Source: Salmonella enterica subsp. enterica serovar Choleraesuis
Lineage (GTDB): Bacteria > Pseudomonadota > Gammaproteobacteria > Enterobacterales > Enterobacteriaceae
Direction: 5' to 3'
NCBI GenBank assembly: GCA_022846635.1
Contig: AP025685.1
Span: 434,001 to 498,000 of the forward strand
DNA: 64,000 nt
In this document: positions 1-13,963 of the stretch, piece after piece
Position numbering within the stretch: the stretch's first letter is position 1
Layout: each line of letters begins with the position of its first letter
Position numbers and translations under genes: made by a program
The notes under the pieces: generated by a model
Told to the model about the DNA's origin: nothing
What the model saw: the letters and a program-made list of their open reading frames with translations, nothing else
The model's database searches: none

Positions 1-671
1 TCACTCATTACCGCGCGAATATGTGGGGATGCCGCAATAAAGAATATTTCATCACCGGCTTCAACAATGGTTGAACCCTGTGGCCGAATCGGTCTGTCCT
101 GACGGAATATTGCCGCAACGCGAGTTTCGATATGCGGCATATGTTCTCGCAGGGTCGACAATGCATTCCCTACAAGTGGTCCGCCGTAATAGGCTTTAAC
201 TACGGCAAGGCTTACCAGCCCTTCAGCGAAATTTACCACCTGAAGTGCGCCTGGATATTCGATAAGTTTATAAATGTTATCGATAACCAGCTGCTCAGGT
301 GCGATAAGGTGGTCGATAGGGACGGCGTCGGAAGTAAATAACCGTTCAGCATCGCGTACATAGTCAGGTGCGCGGATGCGAGCAATCCGATTCGGAGTAT
401 TGAAAAGAGAATAGGCGACCTGGCAGGCTACCATATTAGTTTCATCGGAACTGGTTACTGCAACCAGCATGTCGGCATCATCGGCGCCGGCATCGCGCAG
501 CACTCGTGGATGAGAACCGTGGCCCTGTACGGCTCTCAGGTCAAATTTATCCTGAAGAGCGTGCAGGCGGTCTGCATTTGTATCTACCACGGTGATGTCA
601 TTATTTTCACCGACCAGGTTTTCCGCAAGCGTACCGCCTACCTGGCCCGCGCCGAGAATAATTATCTTCAT
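1..671 (-). CDS. trkA: TrkA, Trk potassium uptake regulator (N-terminal part)
   Basis: This is the NAD(H)-binding peripheral subunit that gates the TrkH/TrkG K+ channels on the cytoplasmic face of the membrane. Translation from the ATG at 671 opens with [13 protein letters not shown], a Rossmann glycine motif, and then reads an RCK_N domain with the conserved stretch [10 protein letters not shown] and a second portion around RPIRPQGS. About 223 codons are present and the window edge cuts the gene, so the second RCK repeat lies outside. It sits 43 nt downstream of rsmB on the same strand, as in E. coli (def-fmt-rsmB-trkA). The identification is secure. Confidence 0.96.
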   Translation of the reverse strand, partial: MKIIILGAGQVGGTLAENLVGENNDITVVDTNADRLHALQDKFDLRAVQGHGSHPRVLRDAGADDADMLVAVTSSDETNMVACQVAYSLFNTPNRIARIRAPDYVRDAERLFTSDAVPIDHLIAPEQLVIDNIYKLIEYPGALQVVNFAEGLVSLAVVKAYYGGPLVGNALSTLREHMPHIETRVAAIFRQDRPIRPQGSTIVEAGDEIFFIAASPHIRAVMS

Positions 672-714
672 CTGTTATCGCTTCATAAAATGAAAGAGCT
701 GATGTGAGAAAGCC

Positions 715-2004
715 TCACTTCTTGATTAGCTTAGCGTAAAAGAAGCCATCGCCCTGTCCGGCGGCCGGAAGGTGCTGGATCCCCGGCTGCTGTTCGTTGC
801 CTGTACTGACAAGCTCTGCATCAGAATGGCGCAGCAAAAAAGCTTTTACCTGCAGGCTATTTTCTTCCGGCAGAATTGAGCAGGTTGCGTAAACCATGGT
901 ACCCCCGCGCTTAAGGCGCGGCCAGATGGCATCAAGAATCTGCGACTGAACCTCAACCAGCTCACTAATATCGCGATCCCGGCGCAGCCATTTGATATCT
1001 GGATGACGGCGAATTACGCCAGTGGCTGAGCAGGGGGCATCTAGTAATATGCGGTCGAAAATATCGTCGCCGCACCACTGTTCCGGAAAGCGGCCATCGC
1101 CCTGTTTAACGACTGCTTTCATATCCAGACGTTGTAAGTTTTCATGCACGCGCGTAAGGCGCTGGGCATCGAGGTCGACTGCCATAACCCGTGCCTCAGG
1201 CGCAGCTTCCAGAATGTGGGTAGTTTTACCGCCGGGAGCGGCACATAAATCGAGAATATACTCCCCATTTTCAGGGGCTAATAATGGGATGCATCCCTGG
1301 GCAGAAGCGTCCTGAACCGTGACCCAACCTTTATCGAACCCGGGCAATGCCTGCACCGGTAGCGGTGAGTCGAGCATAACCGCATCGGTAAACTCTGGGT
1401 GCGGAGTTGCAGAATGGCCTTCTGCTTCCAGAAGAGCTAACCACTGCTCGCGCGTATTGTGCTGGCGATTAACCCGGAGCCACATGGGAGGACGCTGGTT
1501 ATTGGCCTCGACAATGTTTTGCCATTGCTGAGGCCATGCTTTACGCAGGCGTTTTAATAGCCACTCAGGATGTAAAAAGCGGCTGTCATCCTGAGCGGCC
1601 TGGGCCATTAGTTCTTCCTGTTGGCGCTGGAACTGGCGTAAAACGCCGTTCACCAGGCCTTTTAACTGCTGGCGCTTAAGTGCAACGGCGCCCTCTACCG
1701 TTTCTGCCAGCGCTGCATGGGCTGGAATGCGAGTGTAGAGAAGCTGATATAGACCAACCATAATCAGATAATGCAGCGGACGCTGCTTACCCGTCATTGG
1801 ACGAGCCATCAGTTTATTTACCAGCCAGTCTAGCTGGCTGTAACAGCGTAATACGCCAAAACACAGTTCCTGGAGCAGGGACTTATCTTTTTCGGCCACT
1901 TTTTTTTGCATTGCCGGCAGGGCGGCACTGAGTGACTGCCCTTCATCCAGAACCTGCTGAATGACCAGCGCAGCAAGACTGCGAATATTTGAGGATTTTT
2001 TCAT
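715..2004 (-). CDS. rsmB: 16S rRNA m5C967 methyltransferase RsmB
   Basis: RsmB methylates C967 of 16S rRNA with S-adenosylmethionine. The N-terminal third is a NusB-like RNA-binding domain. The C-terminal part is a Rossmann methyltransferase with the SAM motif [16 protein letters not shown], the DAPCSATG cysteine motif and the catalytic-cysteine motif [13 protein letters not shown]. The open frame extends 11 codons further upstream, but starting at the ATG at 2004 (MKKSSNIRS) gives 429 residues, exactly the E. coli length. It is the third gene of the def-fmt-rsmB-trkA run. A terminator-like hairpin lies just ahead of it. Confidence 0.97.
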   Translation of the reverse strand: MKKSSNIRSLAALVIQQVLDEGQSLSAALPAMQKKVAEKDKSLLQELCFGVLRCYSQLDWLVNKLMARPMTGKQRPLHYLIMVGLYQLLYTRIPAHAALAETVEGAVALKRQQLKGLVNGVLRQFQRQQEELMAQAAQDDSRFLHPEWLLKRLRKAWPQQWQNIVEANNQRPPMWLRVNRQHNTREQWLALLEAEGHSATPHPEFTDAVMLDSPLPVQALPGFDKGWVTVQDASAQGCIPLLAPENGEYILDLCAAPGGKTTHILEAAPEARVMAVDLDAQRLTRVHENLQRLDMKAVVKQGDGRFPEQWCGDDIFDRILLDAPCSATGVIRRHPDIKWLRRDRDISELVEVQSQILDAIWPRLKRGGTMVYATCSILPEENSLQVKAFLLRHSDAELVSTGNEQQPGIQHLPAAGQGDGFFYAKLIKK

Positions 2005-2035
2005 AGCCAGGCCTGTTTTTACCTGCAATAGAAAC

Positions 2036-2059
2036 AAAAATGCCCGGCAAAGGCCGGGC
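2036..2059 (-). terminator. Intrinsic terminator-like hairpin between fmt and rsmB
   Basis: On the minus strand a perfect 7-bp GC stem (GCCCGGC/GCCGGGC, loop CTTT, 2042-2059) is followed by ATTTTTGTTT. It lies 17 nt past the fmt stop and only about 30 nt before the rsmB start. It could end def-fmt transcription or act as a partial attenuator ahead of rsmB-trkA. Confidence 0.7.
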
Positions 2060-2075
2060 TATTGAATAGTGGGGA

Positions 2076-3023
2076 TTAGTTCAGCACATTACCAGGAGTA
2101 AACCATTCACTACGTGAATTCAGTAAATCCTGGGCCGTCATTGGCTTTTTACCGGCAGGTTGCAGTCGTTCAAGGCGAAGTATGCCTTCGGATGTAGCCA
2201 CCATGATGCCATGTTTGTCGGCTTCAAGTACGGTGCCTGGAGCGGCAGTGGTTTTGTCATCCATAGCGCTCGCCTGCCAGACTTTTACCGGCGTATCTTC
2301 AATCGTCAGATAGCTAACCGGCCACGGGTTAAAGGCTCTTACACAGCGCTCAAGCTGGGCTGCGGAAAGAGTCCAGTCCAGCCGGGCCTCCTCTTTGGAC
2401 AGCTTTTCAGCATAGGTTGCTTGCTCATCGTTTTGTGGTTCCGGCGTTGCGGATCCCGATGCCAGGCTTTCCAGAGTCTTAATCAGACCTTCTGGCCCAA
2501 GAACGGCAAGCTTGTCATACAGTGAGGCGCTGGTGTCATCGGCTTCAATTGCGCAGGTGACTTTAGTGAGCATCGCTCCGGTATCCAGCCCTGCATCCAT
2601 CTGCATGATGGTCACGCCGGTTTCTGAATCACCGGCCCAAAGAGCACGCTGGATAGGGGCCGCACCACGCCAGCGTGGTAGCAAGGAACCATGCACATTG
2701 ACACACCCAAGACGCGGCATATCCAGCACAGCCTGAGGCAGAATCAGCCCATAGGCTACGACCACCATGACATCGGCTTGCAGAGATTCAACCAACTGCT
2801 GATTTTCCGCAGGGCGCAGAGATGCGGGCTGAAAGACCGGCAGATTATGCTGCTCAGCCAACACTTTTACCGGGCTGGGCATCAGTTTTTTACCGCGACC
2901 AGCCGGACGGTCTGGTTGGGTGAATACACCAACTACCTGATGCCCGGATGTTAGAAGCGCATCAAGATGACGCGCTGCAAAGTCCGGGGTACCGGCAAAG
3001 ATAATACGTAATGAACTGGACAC
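2076..3023 (-). CDS. fmt: Methionyl-tRNA formyltransferase Fmt
   Basis: Fmt transfers a formyl group from 10-formyl-tetrahydrofolate to initiator Met-tRNA. The protein has 315 residues, the E. coli length. It shows the catalytic block [20 protein letters not shown], holding the Asn and His near residues 106-108, and [11 protein letters not shown] with the catalytic Asp near residue 144. The C-terminal OB-fold ends in [13 protein letters not shown]. It lies 24 nt downstream of def, so formylation and deformylation are expressed together. Confidence 0.98.
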   Translation of the reverse strand: MSSSLRIIFAGTPDFAARHLDALLTSGHQVVGVFTQPDRPAGRGKKLMPSPVKVLAEQHNLPVFQPASLRPAENQQLVESLQADVMVVVAYGLILPQAVLDMPRLGCVNVHGSLLPRWRGAAPIQRALWAGDSETGVTIMQMDAGLDTGAMLTKVTCAIEADDTSASLYDKLAVLGPEGLIKTLESLASGSATPEPQNDEQATYAEKLSKEEARLDWTLSAAQLERCVRAFNPWPVSYLTIEDTPVKVWQASAMDDKTTAAPGTVLEADKHGIMVATSEGILRLERLQPAGKKPMTAQDLLNSRSEWFTPGNVLN

Positions 3024-3047
3024 GAGATTCCCTGAAGTTAGTCGTCG

Positions 3048-3557
3048 TTATGCGCGAGAGTTGAGTCTATCGAGTTTTTCAACCTTTTGACGGATACGCT
3101 GACGCTTCATTGCGGAAAGGTAATCGACGAATAGTTTACCTTCCAGGTGATCCATTTCGTGTTGAATACAGATAGCCAGCAGGCCGTCAGCTGCCAGCTC
3201 AAAGCTTTTGCCGTCACGGTCAAGGGCGCGAATTTTTACAAATTCGGCGCGTGGTACCAGGGCGCGCTGCTCAGGAACGGACAGGCAACCCTCTTCGATA
3301 CCGGTCTCACCGCTTTTTTCCAGCAGCTCTGGGTTGATGAGCACGAGGCGTTCATCGCGTTCTTCAGAAACGTCGATAACAATAATCCGCTGATGGATAT
3401 CTACCTGGGTTGCGGCCAGACCGATACCTTCCTCAGCGTACATTGTCTCAAACATATCATCGACAATTTGCTGAATCTCAGCGTTAACTTCGGCGACCGG
3501 CGCGGCGACTTTACGAAGTCGCTCATCCGGAAAATGTAATACATGCAAAACTGACAT
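3048..3557 (-). CDS. def: Peptide deformylase
   Basis: This iron-dependent hydrolase removes the N-formyl group from nascent proteins. At 169 residues it matches E. coli. All three family motifs are present: GIGLAATQ (motif I), EEGCLSVP with the metal-ligand Cys (motif II) and [10 protein letters not shown] with the two His ligands and catalytic Glu (motif III). It is the first gene of the minus-strand def-fmt run and is divergent from dprA across 129 nt, where both promoters must lie. Confidence 0.98.
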   Translation of the reverse strand: MSVLHVLHFPDERLRKVAAPVAEVNAEIQQIVDDMFETMYAEEGIGLAATQVDIHQRIIVIDVSEERDERLVLINPELLEKSGETGIEEGCLSVPEQRALVPRAEFVKIRALDRDGKSFELAADGLLAICIQHEMDHLEGKLFVDYLSAMKRQRIRQKVEKLDRLNSRA

Positions 3558-3686
3558 AATTATCCAGAGTCGTGTTCAATTAAGGAAAGGATTCTTCCCT
3601 CTATTCTAGACATTTTCCGCACTGATTGACAGCATCAGTGACCAATCGCAAGGATTGGTTTTAGTGCTTATGGCAAGGGAAAACAG

Positions 3687-4802
3687 GTGCAAAAGGAAGA
3701 GATTTGGCTGCGTTTAATGGCTGTTGGCAACCTTTATGGTGAAGGAATGTTAAGAGTGGCTGATAGCCTCATTAAACAGCCGAATAATGTCAGGCAGGTT
3801 CTGAAGCAAGCGGGTTTTAAACCGGCGCAGGTGGCGCGTTTTTATGAGGCAGATATAGTCAGCGCAATGCGCTGGCTGGAAAAGGAAAATTGCCAGCTAC
3901 TGACCTTAAATGATGCTCACTATCCTGAGCAACTGCGGGCAATTGCTGACCCACCGGGGGCATTAATGGTTTCGGGCCCGTCCCATGTGCTCGCTATGGC
4001 ACAGCTTGCTATGGTCGGAAGTCGCTCGCATTCATGGTATGGCAAATATTGGGGGGATATTTTTGCCCAGGCATTAGCTCGTTTTGGCATTGTGATCACC
4101 AGTGGGTTGGCTTTTGGCATTGATGCGGTGGCTCATCGTGGAGCTCTAGCCGCTGAGGGGACTACTGTTGCAGTGCTAGGTAGTGGGATCGGCGCCATCT
4201 ATCCACGGACACACATTTCACTGGCGAGAGACATTACCGAGAAGGGCGGGTGCGTGGTTTCTGAGTTTCCCTTTAGTATGCGGCCATGGCCCGGTAATTT
4301 TCCTCGCCGCAATCGGATCATCAGTGGTTTGAGCCTTGGGGTGCTGGTGGTCGAAGCGGCTCTGCGAAGTGGCTCTATGATTACCTGTCGTTACGCCCTG
4401 GAACAGGGCCGGGATGTTTTTGCCGTTCCAGGGGCTCTTAGCAATCCAGGCAGCGTTGGGCCAAACTGGCTCCTTACCCAGGGAGCGGTACCTGCGACAG
4501 AACCGGCAGATATTTTGTCCTTTTTACAAAAGGAGCTTCAGCGATTGCCATTATCTGCTAAAAGGTCAAATTATTGCCCTCAACAGTCCGAGCCTCCATT
4601 GCCATTTCCAGAGCTGTTGGCTAACGTAGGAGATGAGGTTACACCTGTTGACGTCGTCGCTGAACGTGCCGGCCAACCTGTGCCAGAGACAGTAGCTCAA
4701 CTACTTGAACTGGAGTTAGCAGGATGGATCGCAGCTGTACCCGGCGGCTATGTCCGATTGAGGAGGGCAAGCCATGTTCGACGTACTAATGTATCTATTT
4801 GA
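3687..4802 (+). CDS. dprA: DNA processing protein DprA (Smf)
   Basis: DprA loads RecA on incoming single-stranded DNA during transformation; in non-competent enterics its role is less clear. The 371-residue protein starts at a GTG, and no in-frame ATG fits better. The Rossmann-like core shows [42 protein letters not shown] and [12 protein letters not shown] with the nucleic-acid-binding Arg residues. The C-terminal winged-helix segment ([19 protein letters not shown] onward) is very close to E. coli Smf, while the N-terminal sixth is much less alike. It overlaps smg by 29 nt, implying translational coupling. Confidence 0.96.
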   Translation: MQKEEIWLRLMAVGNLYGEGMLRVADSLIKQPNNVRQVLKQAGFKPAQVARFYEADIVSAMRWLEKENCQLLTLNDAHYPEQLRAIADPPGALMVSGPSHVLAMAQLAMVGSRSHSWYGKYWGDIFAQALARFGIVITSGLAFGIDAVAHRGALAAEGTTVAVLGSGIGAIYPRTHISLARDITEKGGCVVSEFPFSMRPWPGNFPRRNRIISGLSLGVLVVEAALRSGSMITCRYALEQGRDVFAVPGALSNPGSVGPNWLLTQGAVPATEPADILSFLQKELQRLPLSAKRSNYCPQQSEPPLPFPELLANVGDEVTPVDVVAERAGQPVPETVAQLLELELAGWIAAVPGGYVRLRRASHVRRTNVSI

Positions 4803-5247
4803 GACTTACATCCACAACGAAGCGGAGATGCGAGTCGATCAGGACAAGCTGACCCGGGATCTTGCCGAGGCTGGATTTGATCGGGAAGATATCTACAATG
4901 CTCTGCTGTGGCTTGAGAAACTGGCTGACTATCAGGATGGGCTGGTGGCCCCAATTCAATTGGCCTCCGATCCGCTTTCAATGCGGATATATATGCCTGA
5001 AGAAACACAGCGTCTGGATGCGCAATGCCGTGGATTTATATTGTTTCTTGAGCAAATTCAGGTTCTTAACCTCGAAACGCGTGAGATGGTCATTGAGCGT
5101 GTCATGGCGTTAGAGACAGATGAATTCGATCTGGAAGATTTGAAATGGGTGGTGCTGATGGTGTTGTTCAACATCCCTGGGTGTGAAAATGCCTATCAGC
5201 AGATGGAAGAGTTACTTTTTGAAGTTAACGAAGGAATACTGCACTAA
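4774..5247 (+). CDS. smg: Smg family protein (DUF494)
   Basis: This 157-residue protein has the same length as E. coli Smg. It is acidic, soluble and predicted to be helical, begins [23 protein letters not shown] and shows no membrane segment. Its biochemical role is not established. It starts inside the 3' end of dprA and is followed 21 nt later by yrdD, so it sits in the middle of the dprA-smg-yrdD-tsaC-aroE-yrdB transcription unit. The family call is firm and the function is unknown. Confidence 0.94.
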   Translation: MFDVLMYLFETYIHNEAEMRVDQDKLTRDLAEAGFDREDIYNALLWLEKLADYQDGLVAPIQLASDPLSMRIYMPEETQRLDAQCRGFILFLEQIQVLNLETREMVIERVMALETDEFDLEDLKWVVLMVLFNIPGCENAYQQMEELLFEVNEGILH

Positions 5248-5268
5248 GTTGCGGCAATAAAATTTAGC

Positions 5269-5826
5269 ATGGCGAAATCCGCACTGTTCTCGGTGCCTAA
5301 ACATGAGCCCTGCCCCCTGTGCGGGGCAGAGCTAACCATTCGCTCTGGTAAACACGGCCCTTTTTTGGGCTGTGTTCGTTTTCCAGAATGTGATTTTGTA
5401 CGTCCGTTAAAAGGCCAAAACGACGGACACATTGTGAAAGTGCTGGATGGCCAGAGCTGCCCGGCTTGTGGCTCTACTTTAGTTTTACGCCAGGGCCGTT
5501 ATGGTATGTTTATTGGATGCAGTAACTATCCGGACTGCGAGCATACTGAGATTATTGATAAGCCTGATGTAACGGCCATTGCCTGTCCCCAATGCCAGCA
5601 AGGAAAGCTGGTGCAGCGCCGCTCCCGCTACGGAAAAACCTTTCATTCCTGCGATCGCTATCCGGAATGCCAGTTTGCGGTCAATTTCACTCCCATTGCT
5701 GGTGAGTGCCCGTTGTGCCATTACCCGCTATTAATAGAAAAGAAAACGGCTCAGGGCTTAAAACGCTACTGCGCCAGTAAACAATGTGGAAAGCTAATCC
5801 CTGCGGAAAATAATTGTGAAGAATAA
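5269..5826 (+). CDS. yrdD: Topoisomerase I-like zinc-ribbon protein YrdD
   Basis: This 185-residue protein consists of repeated zinc-ribbon modules like those at the C terminus of topoisomerase I. Four Cys pairs are visible: [24 protein letters not shown] and CPLCHYPL. Each of the first three is followed by a GxFxGC or HSCD type partner with YPEC or FPEC. There is no catalytic topoisomerase domain, so it probably binds nucleic acid. Its last codons overlap the tsaC start. Length and sequence follow E. coli YrdD. Confidence 0.94.
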   Translation: MAKSALFSVPKHEPCPLCGAELTIRSGKHGPFLGCVRFPECDFVRPLKGQNDGHIVKVLDGQSCPACGSTLVLRQGRYGMFIGCSNYPDCEHTEIIDKPDVTAIACPQCQQGKLVQRRSRYGKTFHSCDRYPECQFAVNFTPIAGECPLCHYPLLIEKKTAQGLKRYCASKQCGKLIPAENNCEE

Positions 5827-6388
5827 CCCCTCTGTATCCCAGCTTGATGAATTGGTAGGCATTTTGAATCAGCAGCAAGTTATTGCTTATCCTACCGAGG
5901 CCGTTTTCGGCGTGGGCTGTGACCCTGATGACGAAATTGCGGTTAACCGCCTGTTAGCTCTCAAGCAGCGCCCGGTTGATAAAGGGTTGATCTTGATTGC
6001 CGCTAGTTATGAGCAGCTTAAAGCTTATATAGATGACTCTTTTCTGACTCAGGAACAGCGCGATGTCGTGTCTGCCTGTTGGCCAGGTCCGGTGACCTTT
6101 GTGTTTCCTGCGCGCCCTGAAACTCCGCGCTGGCTGACCGGACGGTTTGATTCTCTGGCCGTGCGCGTTACCGATCATCCTGACGTTATTGCTCTATGCC
6201 AGGCGTATGGAAAACCACTGGTTTCGACCAGCGCTAATCTCAGCGGTCAGGAGCCTTGCCGGACATGGCAGGAAGTGCAGCTGCAGTTTGGCGAGGATTT
6301 CCCAGTTCTTAAAGGAAATACCGGTGGTCGCACTAATCCTTCAGAGATCCGCGATGCGTTAAGCGGTGAGCTATTTCGCCAGGGATAA
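5816..6388 (+). CDS. tsaC: Threonylcarbamoyl-AMP synthase TsaC
   Basis: TsaC makes threonylcarbamoyl-AMP from threonine, bicarbonate and ATP, the first step of t6A37 tRNA modification. It has 190 residues, as in E. coli. The Sua5/YciO fold shows [15 protein letters not shown], the [12 protein letters not shown] substrate loop and [10 protein letters not shown]. The start is a GTG at 5816 that overlaps the yrdD stop by 11 nt. It is followed 4 nt later by aroE. The missing YrdC-type neighbour is not an issue because TsaC is the short form. Confidence 0.96.
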   Translation: MKNNPSVSQLDELVGILNQQQVIAYPTEAVFGVGCDPDDEIAVNRLLALKQRPVDKGLILIAASYEQLKAYIDDSFLTQEQRDVVSACWPGPVTFVFPARPETPRWLTGRFDSLAVRVTDHPDVIALCQAYGKPLVSTSANLSGQEPCRTWQEVQLQFGEDFPVLKGNTGGRTNPSEIRDALSGELFRQG

Positions 6389-6392
6389 TTAA

Positions 6393-7211
6393 ATGGAACA
6401 GTACGCAGTATTCGGTAACCCAATTGCTCATAGTAAGTCTCCCTCTATTCATAAGTATTTTGCGCAGCAGCTTGGAATTGTTCATACCTATGGACGAATA
6501 CTCGCGCCGCTTGATGGCTTTATTCCTGAGTTAGAACGATTTTTCTCCGCAGGAGGATTAGGTGCTAATGTCACGGTGCCTTTTAAAGAGCAGGCATTTG
6601 AGCGGGCAGATGAGCTAACCGAGCGCGCTGCGCTAGCTGGCGCTGTGAATACACTCAAGCTTTTAAAAGATGGTCGCATTCTTGGGGATAATACGGATGG
6701 TATCGGCTTGCTGAGTGATTTGGAGCGGCTCAGTATGGTGCGCCCGGGAAGCCGGGTTCTGTTAGTTGGCGCTGGTGGTGCGGCCAGGGGAGTAATTCAG
6801 CCGCTGCTATCTCTTGAATGTAAGGTAGTGATTACCAATCGTACTTTCAGTAAGGCTCAGCAACTAGCGGAGCTGTTCACCCATTGCGGTGAGATTACTG
6901 CAGTGGAGCAAAGTGCATGCGACACCCAACATTACGACCTCATTATCAATGCGACCTCCAGCGGTATTAAAGGCGATATTCCGGCTCTGGATGCCAGGCT
7001 GATTACGCCAGAAGTTAACTGCTACGATATGTTCTACCAGCGCGAACTAACCCCGTTCCTCAAGTGGTGCGTAGACCATGGAGCACGGCATTATGCTGAT
7101 GGTTTAGGGATGCTGGTGGGGCAGGCGGCGCATGCTGTTTTGTTGTGGCATGGCCTGCTGCCGGATACAGCGCCGGTGATTAAGATTTTGCAGCAAGAGA
7201 TTAACGCGTGA
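6393..7211 (+). CDS. aroE: Shikimate dehydrogenase AroE
   Basis: AroE reduces 3-dehydroshikimate to shikimate with NADPH in aromatic amino-acid synthesis. At 272 residues it has the E. coli length. The shikimate site is seen in [22 protein letters not shown] (catalytic Lys near residue 65) and NTDGIGLL (Asp near 102). The NADP site is seen in [10 protein letters not shown] and NRTFSKA. Its stop codon overlaps the GTG of yrdB. The second shikimate-pathway gene of the window is aroQ. Confidence 0.98.
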   Translation: MEQYAVFGNPIAHSKSPSIHKYFAQQLGIVHTYGRILAPLDGFIPELERFFSAGGLGANVTVPFKEQAFERADELTERAALAGAVNTLKLLKDGRILGDNTDGIGLLSDLERLSMVRPGSRVLLVGAGGAARGVIQPLLSLECKVVITNRTFSKAQQLAELFTHCGEITAVEQSACDTQHYDLIINATSSGIKGDIPALDARLITPEVNCYDMFYQRELTPFLKWCVDHGARHYADGLGMLVGQAAHAVLLWHGLLPDTAPVIKILQQEINA

Positions 7212-7468
7212 ATCAGGCTATTCAATTTCCCGATCGGGAATGGTGGGATGATGCGCAGCAAGCGGTTTGCTTCCCGGCTTTAGTTCATGGAATGCAGTGT
7301 ACTTGTGCAATCAGGGTCAGTGTGTTGCAAGAGCGTTTTGGAGAGTCGCTGGAGCCGCTGGATTTATTCCGCGCTAATCGATGGGATCTTGAAGAGGAGG
7401 CCCAGCACTGTATTGAGTGCCAGGCTGAAGATTCTCAAGGCTGGTTCTGGCTTTCCTCTTCCAGATAG
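7208..7468 (+). CDS. yrdB: DUF1488 family protein YrdB
   Basis: This is an 86-residue protein of unknown function, one residue longer than E. coli YrdB as I recall it. It starts at a GTG that overlaps the aroE TGA, which points to translational coupling. The sequence has several Cys and Trp residues ([25 protein letters not shown]) and no membrane segment. Its 3' end overlaps the convergent yrdA by 34 nt, so the two genes share their last coding bases on opposite strands. Confidence 0.92.
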   Translation: MNQAIQFPDREWWDDAQQAVCFPALVHGMQCTCAIRVSVLQERFGESLEPLDLFRANRWDLEEEAQHCIECQAEDSQGWFWLSSSR

Positions 7469-7989
7469 TCGTCTTTCCAGCGCACATAATTGTTAGCTGA
7501 ATACTTTAAACCCTCAAACTCTTCCGGCTTTAATGGCCGGATTTGTTTTACCGGGCTTCCTAAATAGAGATAGCCGCTTTCCAGGGTCTTATTCTGCGGA
7601 ACCAGGCTACCAGCGCCAATAATTACGTCATCCTGAATTTCAGCTCCATCCAGTAAAATTGACCCCATGCCCACAAGAACTCTGTTGCCGATGATGCAAC
7701 CATGGAGCATAACCTTATGCCCGACCGTAACGTCCTCGCCAATGATTAATGGATTGCCTTCAGGGTTGGCGCTGGATTTATGAGTGACATGCAAAACGCT
7801 CCCATCCTGAATGTTAGTGCGTGCGCCAACGGCGACATAGTTAACATCGCCCCGAATAACAACCAAAGGCCAGACACTGACATCATCGGCCAGCCGGACA
7901 TCGCCAATAACGACGCTACTGCTATCAATCATGACTTTCAGGCCAATTTTAGGGCGTAACTGCTTATAGGGACGTAATACTTGTGACAT
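7435..7989 (-). CDS. yrdA: Gamma-carbonic-anhydrase-like hexapeptide protein YrdA
   Basis: This is a left-handed beta-helix protein of 184 residues, as in E. coli. The hexapeptide repeats run from about residue 20 (VMIDSSSVVIGDVRLADDVS) to about 150. The three metal-ligand His positions of the gamma-carbonic anhydrase family are present in VLHVTHKSS and TVGHKVMLHG. Enzymatic activity in enterics is not proven. The gene is convergent with yrdB and lies next to the rRNA promoter region, as in E. coli. Confidence 0.95.
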   Translation of the reverse strand: MSQVLRPYKQLRPKIGLKVMIDSSSVVIGDVRLADDVSVWPLVVIRGDVNYVAVGARTNIQDGSVLHVTHKSSANPEGNPLIIGEDVTVGHKVMLHGCIIGNRVLVGMGSILLDGAEIQDDVIIGAGSLVPQNKTLESGYLYLGSPVKQIRPLKPEEFEGLKYSANNYVRWKDDYLEEESQNQP

Positions 7990-8129
7990 GCCAGACTCCT
8001 CGCGATTAAGTGGCTGCTGTTATTTTAAGCGAAATGTCGATTAGAAGGGGAAAAATGGCGGCAGATCGTATGCGATCTACGCGAAGCGGTTGCAAACTGA
8101 GCGAACGGAAAAAAGATCGCAAAAAAGGG

Positions 8130-8157
8130 TTGTGCAAAAAAGTGGGATCCCTATAAT
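8130..8157 (+). promoter_or_regulatory. rRNA operon promoter P1
   Basis: A -35 box TTGTGC (8130-8135) and a perfect -10 TATAAT (8152-8157) are separated by 16 bp and followed by a GC-rich discriminator (GCGCCTCC). This is the architecture of the stringently controlled E. coli rrn P1 promoters. The AT-rich stretch just upstream (8108-8126) is in the position of the UP element, and Fis sites are expected between about 8000 and 8100. Confidence 0.88.
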
Positions 8158-8239
8158 GCGCCTCCATCGACACGGCGGATGTGAATCACTTCACACTAAC
8201 TAGCCGGTTCGGTTGAAGAGAAAAACCTGAAAATGAGGG

Positions 8240-8267
8240 TTGACTCTGAAAGAGGAAAGCGTAATAT
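8240..8267 (+). promoter_or_regulatory. rRNA operon promoter P2
   Basis: A -35 TTGACT (8240-8245) and a -10 TAATAT (8262-8267) are spaced by 16 bp. They lie 110 bp downstream of P1, the usual tandem rrn arrangement. Confidence 0.8.
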
Positions 8268-8279
8268 ACGCCACCTCGA

Positions 8280-8320
8280 GTTAGCAAGCGAAGCGTCGCT
8301 AACTCACTGCTCTTTAACAA
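8280..8320 (+). promoter_or_regulatory. rrn leader antitermination site (boxB-like hairpin and boxA)
   Basis: A hairpin with stem GTTAGC/GCTAAC (8280-8303) is followed by boxA TGCTCTTTAACAA (8308-8320). BoxA binds NusB-NusE and lets polymerase read through the long rRNA operon. Confidence 0.85.
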
Positions 8321-8454
8321 TTTATCAGACAATCTGTGTGGGCACTCGAGGCACTGATATCTTAACGTCGCAAGACGCTAAATGATTTATCAAGTCTCAA
8401 GTGAACAACAGTTAATTCATTACGAATGACAGAATTCATTGAGCATCAAACTTT

Positions 8455-9996
<1,542 letters not shown>

Positions 9997-10081
9997 CCTA
10001 TAAAGATACAACCTTGTAGTGCTCACACAGATTGTCTGATGAAAGTAAAGAAGCAAGGCGTCTTGCGATTGAGACTTCAGT

Positions 10082-10157
10082 GTCCCCTTCGTCTAGAGGC
10101 CCAGGACACCGCCCTTTCACGGCGGTAACAGGGGTTCGAATCCCCTAGGGGACGCCA
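10082..10157 (+). tRNA. tRNA-Glu(TTC) in the 16S-23S spacer
   Basis: This is a 76-nt cloverleaf with the acceptor stem GTCCCCT/AGGGGAC, anticodon loop CCTTTCACG (anticodon TTC), T-loop GGTTCGAATCC and encoded CCA. It appears identical to E. coli tRNA-Glu. In E. coli the operon at this locus (rrnD) carries tRNA-Ile and tRNA-Ala in the spacer instead, so this operon has the rrnB/C/E/G spacer type. Confidence 0.98.
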
Positions 10158-10231
10158 CTTGCTGGTCTGTGAGTGAAAGTCGCCGACATCAGTATCTCAA
10201 AACTGACTCTCTGAGTTACGTTTGAGATATT

Positions 10232-10240
10232 TGCTCTTTA
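10232..10240 (+). promoter_or_regulatory. Spacer boxA ahead of 23S rRNA
   Basis: TGCTCTTTA lies between tRNA-Glu and the 23S gene and repeats the core of the leader boxA. A second boxA in this spacer is normal for E. coli rrn operons and renews antitermination complex binding. Confidence 0.7.
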
Positions 10241-10363
10241 AAAATCTGGAAACAAGCTGAAAATTGAAACGACATACCGTCTCATTTCTCCGTAATAAGA
10301 AATGACGATGATATGTTCGAGTCTCTCAAATTCTTGCGACACGAAGACTTCTTCGGGTTGTGA

Positions 10364-13267
<2,904 letters not shown>

Positions 13268-13362
13268 ACAACGCCAAAGAGGTTTTGGTGTTGGATTTGA
13301 GAGATTTTCAGCTTAGTTTTCGGATAAACGTTCATGGCGTAAAGCGGTGAACGGACAGAATT

Positions 13363-13482
13363 TGCCTGGCGGCACTAGCGCGGTGGTCCCACCTGACCCC
13401 ATGCCGAACTCAGAAGTGAAACGCCGTAGCGCCGATGGTAGTGTGGGGTCTCCCCATGCGAGAGTAGGGAACTGCCAGGCAT
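13363..13482 (+). rRNA. rrf: 5S ribosomal RNA, first copy
   Basis: This is a 120-nt gene from TGCCTGGCGGCACTAGCG to GGGAACTGCCAGGCAT. It is identical along its length to the second copy at 13607-13726. Confidence 0.98.
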
Positions 13483-13494
13483 CAAATTAAGCGT

Positions 13495-13570
13495 GCTGAT
13501 ATGGCTCAGTTGGTAGAGCGCACCCTTGGTAAGGGTGAGGTCCCCAGTTCGACTCTGGGTATCAGCACCA
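13495..13570 (+). tRNA. thrV: tRNA-Thr(GGT)
   Basis: This 76-nt tRNA has acceptor stem GCTGATA/TATCAGC, anticodon GGT within CCTTGGTAAGG and encoded CCA. It lies between two 5S genes, just as thrV does in E. coli rrnD, which confirms the locus. Confidence 0.98.
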
Positions 13571-13606
13571 CTTTTTACGGTTAAAGTTCGGCAATAAAAA
13601 AGAATT

Positions 13607-13726
13607 TGCCTGGCGGCACTAGCGCGGTGGTCCCACCTGACCCCATGCCGAACTCAGAAGTGAAACGCCGTAGCGCCGATGGTAGTGTGGGGTCTCCCCA
13701 TGCGAGAGTAGGGAACTGCCAGGCAT
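13607..13726 (+). rRNA. rrf: 5S ribosomal RNA, second copy
   Basis: This second 120-nt 5S gene is identical in sequence to the first. The doubled 5S around tRNA-Thr is the rrnD tail arrangement known from E. coli. Confidence 0.98.
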
Positions 13727-13742
13727 CAAACAAGAGACGAAG

Positions 13743-13768
13743 CCCTGTACTGACGTACAGGGTTTTTT
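13743..13768 (+). terminator. rRNA operon terminator T1
   Basis: A perfect 8-bp stem CCCTGTAC/GTACAGGG with loop TGAC is followed by six T residues, beginning 16 nt after the last 5S gene. Confidence 0.92.
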
Positions 13769-13881
13769 CTTTTTTCTGCTGTCTGTCGGTAAGCGCTCCG
13801 CTCTCCAGAGGAGGACAAATTCGTCGGGAACGAATTTGCACAGCATGGATCGCTGTCCACAGGCCGCGGGAGGGAGAGTTA

Positions 13882-13899
13882 GCCAGGCATCAAATTAAG
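13882..13899 (+). pseudogene. Vestige of a further 5S gene 3' end
   Basis: The 18 bases at 13882-13899 (GCCAGGCATCAAATTAAG) repeat exactly the 3' end of the first 5S gene and its downstream flank at 13474-13491. No other 5S sequence precedes it. A similar 5S tail fragment lies between T1 and T2 of E. coli rrnB, as I recall that sequence. Confidence 0.8.
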
Positions 13900-13905
13900 T
13901 GACAA

Positions 13906-13932
13906 GCCTCATGCTTTCGCATGAGGCTTTTT
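13906..13932 (+). terminator. rRNA operon terminator T2
   Basis: A 9-bp stem GCCTCATGC/GCATGAGGC with loop TTTC is followed by five T residues. It is the second terminator of the operon and lies 31 nt before the convergent yhdZ stop. Confidence 0.9.
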
Positions 13933-13963
13933 GCTTTTCTAATCGATGCTCATAGAAAACCTA

